Below are positions 44,280 through 55,105 of a stretch of DNA of 64,000 nucleotides, one piece after another. The position numbers and the translations under genes were made by a program. Numbering within the stretch: the stretch's first letter is position 1; each line of letters starts with the position of its first letter. Origin of the DNA: Rana temporaria (Eukaryota > Chordata > Amphibia > Anura > Ranidae). The DNA is taken from the NCBI RefSeq assembly GCF_905171775.1, contig NC_053492.1, positions 323,211,645-323,275,644 of the forward strand, in the 5' to 3' direction. The notes beneath the pieces were generated by a model. The model was not told the origin of the DNA. It saw only the letters and a list, made by a program, of their open reading frames with translations, and ran no database searches.

Positions 44280-45695
44280 ATGGACAACATGGAGGTGTAT
44301 TCTAGCTCAAGCCAGGAGGCAGGCCAGGCCCAACCACGCCGCAGATTCCGCTGCAGAGCCTCCAATATGAGTTTTAACGAAATGGTGGAGATGGTCACCA
44401 TATTGAGGAGGGAGGACTATGATGCCAAGCATGGCCCCTACATGCATCCCAATAAAGTTAAAGCCCAAATTATGGAGAAGGTCATCCGTAGGCTCCAGCG
44501 GAAGTTTGGGAAAACCAGGAGCAGAGAGCACCTGCGCAAAAGGTGGTCGGATTTAAAAAAAAGGGAACCCCACCAACTTTCCAAAATTAATCGGGTGATT
44601 CGAAGAAGAAGTAAGTTTTTTCCATGTGTATTAATTATTTTGGTGTGTTCTTTGTGCCATTTTTTTATTTTTTGCAGGTTGACCATAAAATGAATATTAG
44701 GAATGTGGACGCATGATGCAGTCGTCGTAGTCGTCGTTCATTCGCTGACTTTCAATAATCCAATACCATATTAATGAGAAATGGCATCATGCCTAGTTTG
44801 CATGTGCAAAGGGGAGTTGAAGCACTGTATCTGCACTAAAATCGTAAATTTAGGAATTGTGGGCGAATGAACGACGACTCCTATGACCAATTAGTCGACA
44901 CAAATATGAAAGTTGTGACATTTTTGGGGCTTAAAAAAAAGGTGTATTCAATTCTGGTATTGATGTAAATGTGTTTCAGCTTATTTTATAAGAAACGTAA
45001 ATACCTTGAGATTCCAAAAAAGGAGCGTTTGCTACTCCTTTTTTTATTGAACATGTGTACTCAGTAGCACAATTGTTTGTCACAATCACAACCTATGTTG
45101 GGTCACACACAGGGGTGAGCAGATCCAGGGGAGACTTGGTTAGCTTACATATCTAAAAATAAAAATTTGGTCAACAGATTTGACATTACTTTGTGAATGT
45201 ATTAAATACTGGTCTATTTTCTGGATAATTGTTTAAAAATCAACAATATTGCCCTTTTGTTTATAATTTAGGAATATTTTGGGGTCATTTCAGGCCGCTC
45301 GTAATGTTTGAACCTCATGTTTTCCCTTTCTTCAATCTTGTAGGGCACAATGAAGCAGAAAGGCAGGAGGCACAAGCCAATCAAGCCACACCCCCGAGGG
45401 ATGTAGAGGAAGAGGAACCTGCCTCAACATCCGGTAAAGTAACATCTACCACATTTTCTGTGAATATAGATATAGGCATACAATCTTTTAACACATGTTT
45501 TGGTTCCACATTTCAGGAGGAAATCGGGCTGGTCAGGGACTGGACACGTATAGTGCCCAGCTCCTCATCGGCGAGGTTCTCACCTGCAGGGCCCAAGTCG
45601 AGGACATACGTCTGGCCTGCCGTGAAATACGCCACAAAGCAAAGACGCTGGAACGGCAGCTTAAAAATTGTATTAATGTTTTGGGGAGGGTTTAA
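44280..45695 (+). CDS. Harbinger-7 Myb-like DNA-binding protein, open
   Basis: Three exons: 44280-44610, 45344-45433 and 45517-45695, all phase-1 junctions with GT/AG ends, giving 199 residues. Residues about 28-110 match the Myb/SANT-like (Myb_DNA-bind_5) pattern (SFNEMVEMVTILRREDYD, REHLRKRWSDLKKRE). The second exon is acidic (RDVEEEEPASTSG). The third is helical and Arg-rich (VEDIRLACREIRHKAKTLER), probably for oligomerisation. Exon joins are my prediction; all three frames agree. Confidence 0.75.
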
Positions 45696-45734
45696 TTGTT
45701 TGTGTAATTTTTTTTTACCTTGAATTTTAAAAAC

Positions 45735-46115
45735 ACCAAAAAAAAAAAAAAAAAATTTTTGTACTAATCAAAAAAAAAAAAAAAAATATAAAAAAATTAT
45801 ATTTTGTACTTATCAAAAAAAAGACAAAAAAATATAAAAAAATTATATTTTGTAATAATCAAAAAAAAGACAAAAAAAATATAAAAAAATTATATTTTGT
45901 AATAATCAAAAAAAAGACAAAAAAAATATAAAAAAATTATATTTTGTAATAATCAAAAAAAAGACAAAAAAAATATAAAAAAATTATATTTTGTAATAAT
46001 CAAAAAAAAGACAAAAAAAATATAAAAAAATTATATTTTGTAATAATCAAAAAAGAAAAAAAATTTAAAAAATGATTATATTTTGTACTAATCAAAAATA
46101 AAAAAGTAAAAAATA
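45735..46115 (+). repeat. A/T-rich tandem repeat, period about 47 bp
   Basis: About six copies of a unit containing AATTATATTTTGTAATAATC and A-runs, directly downstream of the Myb-like gene stop. Low-complexity, no coding. Confidence 0.8.
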
Positions 46116-46355
46116 AATAACATTTTGGACTCCAAACAATTTGTGTGTAGTTATTGGTATCAATGCAGACTCATTCAATTACTCAGGCATATTTGTAGAG
46201 TTATTAAGATTTAACACTCATGTGAATTTATGACATCCCAAACACATGGCTGGATGAGAACCTAGGAAAAAGAAACATTACCCCCCAAAACTTAAAAATA
46301 AAGAAAATTGAAAAAATAAACACTGTTTAATCAAACAAAAAGTAAATTTTATTCT

Positions 46356-48178
46356 TTAGTCAAGATCAGGCATTTCAATGGCCCCCCTCCCCATAAAATA
46401 GTCCACATATGATTGACGCACTGCACGTGCGGTTTGGGGGGCCAAGCCTCTATGGCTAGCCTGATGTCCCGGCTCCGGAGCCACAACATCAGCCTCATCA
46501 GGCAATACCGTCAGATAAGTTTGTGAATTTCGTTTTAAAAAATTGTGTAAAATGCAACAACATAGGATGATGTAATTCCATTTGTATTCCGCAAGGTTTA
46601 TTGCTGTTAAAAACAATCGGAATCGGCTGGCCATGATTCCAAAGGCATTCTCTACCACACGTCTTGCTCTGGCCAGCCGATAATTAAAAACCCTCCTCTC
46701 ATGGGTGAGGGTGCGTACGGGAAATGGCCTCATGAGGTGGGGACCCAAACCAAAAGCCTCATCTGCAACAAACACGAAGGGCAGACCCTCTTCGTTCTCC
46801 TCCGCAGGTGGCAATCCTAGGTCCTCCGACCGAAGCCGTTGGGCGAACTCCGTCTCCGCAAAGACACCGCCGTCCGACATCCGGCCATTTTTCCCAACAT
46901 CCACGTACAAGAACTCGTAATTGGCAGAGACCACCGCCATCAAAACAACGCTGTGGAACCCCTTGTAATTGAAGAAATGGGATCCACTATGGGGTGGGGG
47001 CACAATGCGGATGTGCTTGCCATCAATGGCTCCTCCGCAGTTCGGAAAGTTCCAACGCTGGGAGAAGTCCGCTGCCACAGTCTGCCATTCCTGTGGCGTG
47101 GTGGGGAACTGGATAGAAAGAAAATAAAAAATACATTCAAACAAAGATTTTCAACAGAATATAGCTAAAATTACAAGGGATCCCACCAACAATTCCACAA
47201 AAAAGGTTAGTATTAAAAAATAACATGTGAACACTAAGCATATTAATCACCCCCTCTGATGTTCAAAAAATATATTTAGGGGGAGTGGGGCCCAAGATGA
47301 GTTTCTCACATGAGAAACAACCCCACAACCAAAAAAAAATTATAATAAAAATATATATTATTATGTAGTTCAAAAATCTAGGGGGGGGGGGGGGTTTTGA
47401 CAATGGAGGCCACAAATAAACGGGGATATAGGGACACACAAAATGCAGCACTACAATGGAGGCCACAAATAAACGGGGATATAGGGACACACAAAATGCA
47501 GCACTACAATGGAGGCCACAAATAAACGGGGATATAGGGACTATGCTAGGTGGGTTTGGCCACAACATAGAATGATGGACAGGTTGGCTAAATTAAATAA
47601 ACATGTAGGGCTTTACAAATTGTGTAGAACAGCATACATAGAGACAAAGTCAGCATTCTGAGCATATTAGAAACATTTTTTTTTCTTTTTTTGGGACATA
47701 GTTTGACCATTGAAAGAACACCACTTACCTTAACATAGTCCTCCTGAAGGACCTGAATGATGGCCGAACAGGTCTCCGGGATTATGAGGCCCAGAGCCTG
47801 GGGGGAGATGCCCGTTGAGAACTTCAAGTCCTGCAGACTTCTCCCTGTTGCAAGGTAGCGCAACGTAGCAACTAGCCTCTGCTCAGCAGTGATGGCTTCC
47901 CGCATAACGGTGTCCTGCCTGGTGATATATGGCGACACCAAAGCCAAAAGCTGCTGAAATACGGGGTCAGACATCCTAAGAAAATTCCTGAAATCATCAG
48001 GGTTATTTTCTCGGATCTCCCGCAGCAGAGGCATATGAGAGAACTGGTCCCTGCGTAGCAACCAGTTCTTGGTCCACAACCTCCTCCTCACCCTGTTCAT
48101 GGACCGTCGCTGGGATGCAGCACACATCCTAACAACAAGCACAGCACGATCTCGGCGACGAGTTCGTACCCGCAACAT
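46356..48178 (-). CDS. Harbinger-7 DDE transposase, intact
   Basis: Exons 48178-47729 and 47108-46356, joined in phase 0, encode 400 residues. The 619-bp intron (GTAAGTGG...TATCCAG) contains a 53-bp tandem repeat. There is an N-terminal basic region, a helix-turn-helix-like segment (LKFSTGISPQALG) and a DDE triad Asp179 (GGAIDGKH), Asp229 (GRMSDGGVF) and Glu303 (VVENAFGIM), then CCILHNFLKR. The family is PIF/Harbinger, closer in motif wording to other vertebrate Harbinger transposases than to the Harbinger-3 type. No lesion is seen, so with its 37-bp TIRs this could be an active enzyme. Confidence 0.9.
47399..47541 (+). repeat. 53-bp minisatellite in the transposase intron
   Basis: About 2.7 copies of a 53-bp unit (starts ACAATGGAGGCCACAAATAA), nearly identical to one another, next to a G-run. 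It lies wholly inside the Harbinger-7 transposase intron. Confidence 0.85.
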
Positions 48179-48813
48179 GGCTAGAAAACGGTCGTCAAAT
48201 CAGATCAGACTAAAAATTACGCCCTGAAGTAAAGAATGACCTTTGAAGAACGACCTGCTAAACAGCACCGTGCACACAAAACGTAATGCCAAAACAAATA
48301 CGTCCTTAGTACAAGCACTGTATCACAGATCCGACAACAAATAGACAAACTGTACGACAGAAAACGAAATTTAAAGCACAGTCACTGAAAATCACGAATC
48401 GTATCTCACCAAACTTTTACTAACACGCAGCAACACGATATCAGCAAAAGAGGCCGTCTTACGCATGGAAACGACCCTTTATAGTGACGTCGTGCGTGAT
48501 TGACGGAACTGCGCTGTGCTAGAGCGTTGTGAAAAAGCGATGGTGTGTATGCTACGTCGTTGTTCAAATTGAAGTTTGAAAAATGACGTTTTTTTAAAGC
48601 ACATAAAGCGTCGCATTTTTCCATCGCAGAAAGCGATGGTGTGTACGCGGCATAAGACGTCACCTTCATTTTCACACAGGCTTGCAAGCTGTCATCTGTG
48701 AGACGTGATCGATGTTTGTTTTTAATATAGTTCATGTTGGAGAAGACCTGCTCACATACATATGTGGAGCCGAAGATCGACAGGACTCCAAATGCATACT
48801 TTTTCATGTTTAA

Positions 48814-49814
48814 CCACTAGAGTACCGGGCCATCGTCAAATGACGGCTCCACGGTGACTCTGAATATTCAACAGGACGTCAATTGACGTCCTGTATTCTT
48901 GCGGCCACTGGGGGGCGCGCGGGCGCGCCGCCGGCGGCGCGCGCGCGCCCGGCGCGTCCCCGAGATGCCGATGCGCGTGCCTGGCGGTCGCGATGTCCGC
49001 CAGGCACTCGGAATCGGCGGCTACAGGGACAAGACGTGGAGCTCTGTGTGTAAACACAGAGCTCCACGTCCTGTCAGGGGAGAGAGGAGACCGATCTGTG
49101 TCCCTTGTACATAGGGACATAGATCGGTCACCTCCCCCAGTCACCCCCCTTCCCCCACAGTTAGAACACAATACAGGTATACATATTAACCCCTCCCTCA
49201 CCCCCTAGTGTTAACCCCTTGAATGCCAGTCACATTTATACAGTAATTAGTGCATATTTATCGCATTAATCGCTGTATAAATGTGAATGGCGCCAAAAAC
49301 GTGTCAAAAGTGTCCGATGTGTTCGCCGCAATGTCACGGTGACAGTAAAAAAATTGCAAATCGCCGCCAATACTAGTAAAAAAATTAATAAAATAAAAAT
49401 GCCATAAATCTATCAGCTATTTTGTAAACGCTATAACTTTTGCGCAAACCAATCAATATATGATCATTGCGATTTTTTTTACCAAAAATATGTAGAAGAA
49501 TACATATCGGCCTAAACTGAGGAAAAAAAACGTTTTTAAAAAAAAAAATTGTGATATTTATTAAATAAAAAAGTAAAAAATAGTGTTTTTTTTTTAAATT
49601 GTCACTCTTCTTTTGTTTATAGCGCAAAAAATAAAAACCGCAGAGGTGATCAAATACCACCAAAAGAAAGCTCTATTTGTGAGAACAAAATGATAAAAAA
49701 ATTGTTTGGGTACAGTGTAGCACGACCGCGCAATTGTCATTCAAAGTGCGACAGTGCTGAAAGTTGAAAATTGGCTTGGGCAGGAAGGGGCGTAAGTGCC
49801 CGGTATGGAAGTGG
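48814..49814. mobile_element. 1-kb TTAA element (piggyBac-like MITE)
   Basis: TTAA on both sides (48810-48813, 49815-49818). Ends CCACTAGAGTACCGGGC and GCCCGGTATGGAAGTGG share an imperfect inverted repeat. It lacks a gene. The interior has strong hairpins: 17-bp perfect arms at 49033-49049/49054-49070, and a very GC-rich CGCGCGC palindrome near 48920-48955. It interrupts the hAT transposase. Confidence 0.85.
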
Positions 49815-51589
49815 TTAAATAAGTGTTGGGGATGGCATTCCATGTTTCGAACACAAGTTTGTCCTGTTTGGGAAGGTTTTCAATATCACTCCATTTATGA
49901 TTCTGAGCCAGAATGGCCTTCTGACGGGCAACATCCTCAAGAGTAGCAGTCAAGCATTTGAACTTGGACACCCATATATCTTTGTCGGCTATATCGGCCA
50001 GTTCCATCTCAAGATCAGGTTGACTTACACCTGCAAATGCAGTCATATTCAATAGGGAAGGATCGATCGCCAGGGGAGTGACAGGGAAGGATAATGTGTT
50101 TTTTTCCTCTCTGAACTCACAGAATCGTTTCCCAAACGAACTTTGCATTGCGGTGATTGCAGACTTGAAATATTCCAAATTTATCGCATCATGACTTTGT
50201 TTGAACTCTCTCAAAGAGGGAAAGTGAGACAGTGTACCTCTCTGTAAATCCTTGACAAACACTGTCAACTTGCGCTCGAATGCCAAAACCTCCTCCAGCA
50301 TGTGCAGGGCTGTGCCTCCTCTCCCCTGAAGGGTTGTATTTAGCGTGTTTAGATGTGCTGTCATGTCTACCATAAAATGCAATTTTTCCAGCCACTCTGG
50401 CTGTTCCAGCTCAGCAAAGGTGATCTCTTTGCTGGCCAGGAAGGTTTTTCCTTCTTCCAAACATGTGACAAAGCGTTTTAGCACCTCGCCTCTAGACAGC
50501 CACCGGACCTTGTTGTGGAGCAGGAGGTCAGAATATATGCTTTCCACCTCATCCAATAGCAAACGGAACTGGCGGTGGTTTAAACCCTTTGCCATTATCT
50601 TATTAACAATCTGAATGACCACATCCATCACTTTTGTGCATTCCGGGGGAAATGTTTGAGCACACAATGCCTCTTGGTGCAGGATGCAATGAAATGACAG
50701 CAGCGTTCTACCCAGTGCCTTCTGCAGTAGAGCCACAAAGCCCTTCTGTGCTCCTCTCATGCTCGGTGCCCCATCAGTAGCCACTGAGACCAGGTGGTTG
50801 GTGTTTATTTTTTTAGCACTTAAAAAGTCCAGGACAGCCTTACAGACATCCTCACCCCTTGTTTGGTCTTTTAGTGGTATCAGCTCAATCAGTTCTTCCT
50901 GTGGCCCAAAAGAGTTCACATATCGGCAGAACAGCGCTATTTGTTCAATATCACCTTTATCTTTGGACTCATCACAGGCGATGGAGTACGCCACAGCTGA
51001 ATTAATGTCTTGAATTTGCTGTTTGCTAATGTTTTCTGCCATTTTTAGGGTTCTGTCTTTGACAGTCTTCGCAGAGAGAGGCATGTCTTTGATTTTCTGC
51101 ACAATTTCATTCTTGTTTTTGAAGTCCATGTATAGATGTTCCGAAATCTTAATGAATGCTTCTTTCATATACTCTCCATCTGTGAAGGGCTTCCCATGCT
51201 TGACTATTTCCTGAGCGGCCATAAAACTAGCATATGTTGTGGAATTTGCAGACTTCACCCACTTCTTGAAAGTATTTTTGCTCATATTAACCTTCCTCAT
51301 AAGTTCTGCAACGGCTTTTCGTCTCTCATCTCCATCTGGATATTTTTCAGCAAAGGCTGTGTGTTTATTCTGGAAATGTCTTGCAATATTCGACTTTTTG
51401 TTGTTTGCAAATTTCTCACCACATATTAAGCATACTGGTAAACCAGTCTCGTCAGTAGAGAATGCAAATGATTCTGTCCATGTATCATTAAACACTCTGT
51501 TTTCTTCAGAAATTTTTCTCTTCTTGCCTTTATCCATGGCTGGCCTACCGGGGGGGTCGAAAACAGCGACGTAATTAGAAATCACCATC

Positions 51590-52409
51590 AGCCCCCCCCA
51601 CCATCACCATTACAAAATCATCATCCCCCTCACCATCATCATCAGCCCTCCCTCACCATCATCATTACAAAATCATCATCCCCCCTCACCAACATCATCA
51701 GCCCTCCCTCACCATCATCATTACAAAATCATCAGCCCCCCTCACCATCATCATCAGCCCCCCTCACCATCATCATCATCAGCCCTCCTCACCATCATCA
51801 TCATCAGCCCTCCCTCACCATCATCATTACAAAATCATCATCCCCCTCACCATCATCAGCCCCCCTCACCATCATCATTACAAAATCATCATCCCCCCCT
51901 CACCAACATCATCAGCCCTCCCTCACCATCATCATTACAAAATCATCATCCCCCTCACCATCATCAGCCCCCCTCACCATCATCATCAGCCCCCCTTACC
52001 ATCATCATCATCAGCCCCCCTCACTATCATCATCATCAGCCCCCCTCACCATCATCATTACAAAATCATCATCCCCCCTCACCATCACCATCATCAGCCC
52101 CCCTCACCATCATCAGCCACCATCATCATCATCAGCCCCCCTCACCATCATCATTACAAAATCATCATCCCCCCTCACCATCATCAGCCCTCCCTCACCA
52201 TCATCATCATCAGCCCTCCCTCACCATCATCATTACAAAATCATCAGCCCCATCATCACCATCATTAATTACATCACCATCAGCCCCCCCCCCACCATCA
52301 TCATTACAAAATCATCATCCCCCCTCACCAACATCATCATCATCAGCCCTCCCTCACCATCATCATTACAAAATCATCATCCCCCCTCACCATCATCAGC
52401 CCCCCTCAC

Positions 52410-52441
<32 letters not shown>

Positions 52442-52949
52442 GCCCCCCTCACCATCATCATTACAAAATCATCATCCCCCCTCACCATCATCAGCCCTCC
52501 CTCACCATCATCATCATCATCATCATCATCAGCCCTCCCTCACCATCATCATTACAAAATCATCATCCCCCCTCACCATCATCAGCCCTCCCTCACCATC
52601 ATCATCATCATCATCATCAGCCCTCCCTCACCATCATTAATTACATCACCATCAGCCCCCCCCCCCCACCATCATCATCATTACAAAATCATCAGCCCCA
52701 CCATCATTAATTACATCACCATCAGCCCCCCCCCCACCACCATCATCATCATCATTAAAAAATCATCAGCTCCCCTCACCATCGCACGCCAGCCCCCACC
52801 ATCATCATCAGCCCTCCCTCACCACCATCATCATCATCATCATCACCATCATCATTACAAAATCATCAGCCCCATCATCACCATCATTAATTACATCACC
52901 ATCAGCCCCCATCATCACCATCATTAATTACATCACCATCAGCCCCCAC

Positions 52950-52982
<33 letters not shown>

Positions 52983-54490
52983 TACAAAATCATCAGCCCC
53001 ACCATCATTAATTACATCACCATCAGCCCCCCCCCCACCATAATCATCATCATTAAAAAATCAGTCACCATCGCAAGCCTGCCCCAACCCCCCCCCATCA
53101 TCACTAAAAAATCAGTCACCATCGCAAGCCTGCCCCAACCCCCCCCCCCATCATCATCATCAAAAAATCAGTCACCATCACAAGCCTGCCCCAACACCCC
53201 CCCATTATCATCATCACTAAAAAATCAGTCACCATCGCAAGCCTGCCCCAACCCCCCCCCCATCATCATCATCATCACTAAAAAAACAGTCACCATCGCA
53301 AGCCTGCCCCAACCCCCCCCCCCCCATCATCATCATCATCACTAAAAAATCAGTCACCATCTCAAGCCTGCCCCAACCCCCCCCCCATCATCATCATCAT
53401 CACTAAAAAATCTGTCACCATCGCAAGCCTGCCCCACCCCCCCCCCCCCATCATCATCATCATCACTAAAAAATCTGTCACCATCGCAAGCCTGCCCCAA
53501 CCCCCCCCCCCCATCATCATCATCATCACTAAAAAATCAGTCACCATCGCAAGCCTGCCCCAACCCCCCCCCCCCCATCATCATCATCATCACTAAAAAA
53601 TCTGTCACCATCGCAAGCCTGCCCCACCCCCCCCCCCCCATCATCATCATCATCACTAAAAAATCAGTCACCATCGCAAGCCTGCCCCAACCCCCCCCCC
53701 ATCATCATCACTAAAAAATCAGTCACCATCGCAAGCCTGCCCCAACCCCCCCCATCATCATCACTAAAAAATCTGTCACATCGCAAGCCTGCCCCAACCC
53801 CCCCCCCCCATCATCATCACTAAAAAATCAGTCACCATCGCAAGCCTGCCCCAACCCCCCCCCCCCCATCATCATCACTAGAAAATCTGTCACCATCGCA
53901 AGCCTGCCCCAACCCCCCCCCCCCATCATCATCATCATCACTAAAAAATCTGTCACCATCGCAAGCCTGCCCCAACCCCCCCCCCCCCATCATCATCGTC
54001 ATCATCATAAAATCAGTCACCATCGCAAGCCTGCCCCAACCCCCCCCCCCATCATCATCATCATCATAAAATCAGTCACCATCGCAAGCCTGCCCCACCC
54101 CCCCCCCCATCATCATCACTAAAAAATCAGTCACCATCGCAAGCCTGCCCCAACCCCCCCCCCCATCATCATCACTAAAAAATCAGTCACCATCGCAAGC
54201 CTGCCCCAAACCCCCCCCCCCATCATCGTCATCATCATAAAATCAGTCACCATCGCAAGCCTGCCCCAACCCCCCCCCCCCCCCATCATCATCATCATCA
54301 TGATTAAAAAAATCTGTCACCATCGCAAGCCTGCCCCAAACCCCCCCCCCCATCATCATCATCATCATGATTAAAAAATCTCCCCCATTGTAAGCCTGCC
54401 CCAACGCCCCCCCCATCATTAAAAAATCGCCCCCATTGTAAGCCTGCCCCAACGCCCAGCCCCCCCCCCCCCAATATTATCATCCTCATC
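51590..54490. repeat. CAT-rich microsatellite and about 55-bp minisatellite
   Basis: 51590-53050 consists of irregular ATC/CATCAT runs with recurring ATTACAAAATCATCA and TCACCATCATCAGCCC segments. 53050-54490 is a more regular array of about 50-60-bp units containing CACCATCGCAAGCCTGCCCC, a C-run, CATCATCAT and AAAAAATC. It lies between the hAT right end and its transposase start, so it occupies the 5' leader. No coding role; apparent frames are artefacts of the repeat. Confidence 0.92.
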
Positions 54491-54584
54491 ATTAAAAAAT
54501 CCCCCCATTGTAAGCCCCTCACAGCCTTACTGTTCTGTGCTGTGTCACCGCTGTCACGATGCTCTCCCACAGTTCTGGCGCGCT

Positions 54585-54693
54585 GATAAATGTCCCGCCC
54601 TCCTCCTCTAGACCAGCTTGTGTGACAGACAGCACACTGGCTCTATCACACGAGCTAGTCTTCTAGGAGGAGGAGGGCGGGACATTTATCACA
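54585..54693. repeat. Inverted repeat near the hAT 5' end
   Basis: GATAAATGTCCCGCCCTCCT and its complement AGGAGGGCGGGACATTTATC bracket about 65 bp, with further pairing inside. It is the largest hairpin in the hAT outer region. Confidence 0.8.
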
Positions 54694-54889
54694 GCGCACC
54701 CGAACTGTTCACCGCTGGAATCGCTGTGTAACCGGCCGGAATTGCCTGTCAGGGTCGGGCCGGCCGGTTTGAAGTCCTCTGCGGGAAGCAAAAGGTGCCC
54801 CGGAGCCGCGGCAAAGGTGCAAAAGAGCCGCATGCGGCTCCGGAGCCGCGGGTTGCCGACACCTGGTATAGTTGGTGTTTGTTTTTGCT

Positions 54890-55077
54890 AATTTGTTCTT
54901 TGTTTTGATTGTTTGCCTGATTGTTTTTGATAAGTGTTTGTTTTTTGGTGTGTGATTGTTTTTTGTTTTCCTTTTTTGCCTGATTGTTTTTGATAAGTGT
55001 TTGTTTTTTGGTGTGTGATTGTTTTTTGTTTTCCTTTTTTGCCTGATTGTTTTTGATAAGTGTTTGTTTTTTGGGTG
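54890..55077 (+). repeat. 63-bp tandem repeat in the Harbinger-6 Myb leader
   Basis: Three copies, with GCCTGATTGTTTTTGATAAG at 54915, 54978 and 55041, spaced exactly 63 bp. T-rich and noncoding, immediately upstream of the Myb start. Confidence 0.9.
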
Positions 55078-55105
55078 AGTTCCCTGTTGCTGGGTGTTGT
55101 CTGTC

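Larger units (their letters stand above)
41362..48652. mobile_element. Harbinger-7, 7.3-kb three-gene PIF/Harbinger transposon
   Basis: Perfect 37-bp inverted repeats starting TGCCGCGTACACACC, with TAA on both sides (41359-41361, 48653-48655). It interrupts the hAT dimerisation exon. Genes: MADF/BESS-like (-, 43977-42310), Myb-like (+, 44280-45695) and transposase (-, 48178-46356). This is not the same group as Harbinger-1 to -6. The only clear lesion is one stop in the MADF gene. Confidence 0.93.
41304..51537 (-). pseudogene. hAT transposase, split by two insertions
   Basis: The ATG at 51537 (MDKGKKRK) begins a frame of more than 570 codons to the TTAA at 49815. It has a BED-like zinc finger (CLICG ... 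ARHFQNKH, residues about 36-59), AYSIACDESKDKGD with the first acidic residue, SVATDGAPSMRG, FHCILHQEALCAQ and VRWLSRGEVLKRF. After the TTAA element the frame resumes at about 48809 with the hAT dimerisation region (FGSTYVCEQVFSNMNYIKN). After Harbinger-7 it ends at 41361-41304 (LCTEVQEQKSH, stop). The frame is maintained across both insertions, so the protein was probably whole before they arrived. I place it near the hAT-Charlie/GTF2IRD2 lineage by motif resemblance. Confidence 0.88.
41049..54865 (-). mobile_element. hAT transposon (Charlie/GTF2IRD2-like), 13.8 kb with nested insertions
   Basis: Left end CAGGGGTCTGCAACCT; right end, read inward, CAGGTGTCGGCAACCC. An exact 8-bp duplication GTATAGTT flanks it (41041-41048, 54866-54873). 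The transposase reads right to left. Inside are Harbinger-7 (41362-48652), a TTAA element (48814-49814) and a 2.9-kb simple-sequence and minisatellite tract (51590-54490). Without these the element is about 2.6 kb. Confidence 0.93.

Noticed and set aside
48406..48807. Independent 133-codon minus-strand gene
   Set aside because: Its first 50 or so codons are the hAT dimerisation region; the rest is Harbinger-7 terminal DNA read by chance.
51590..54490. Regularly spaced repeats suggestive of a CRISPR array
   Set aside because: Units are variable, run into one another without unique spacers, and lie in a eukaryotic hAT leader; they are microsatellite/minisatellite DNA.
53362..54570. Met/Gly-rich frames on the minus strand
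   Set aside because: Created by translation of the CATCAT/C-run minisatellite; no start context, domain or relative.
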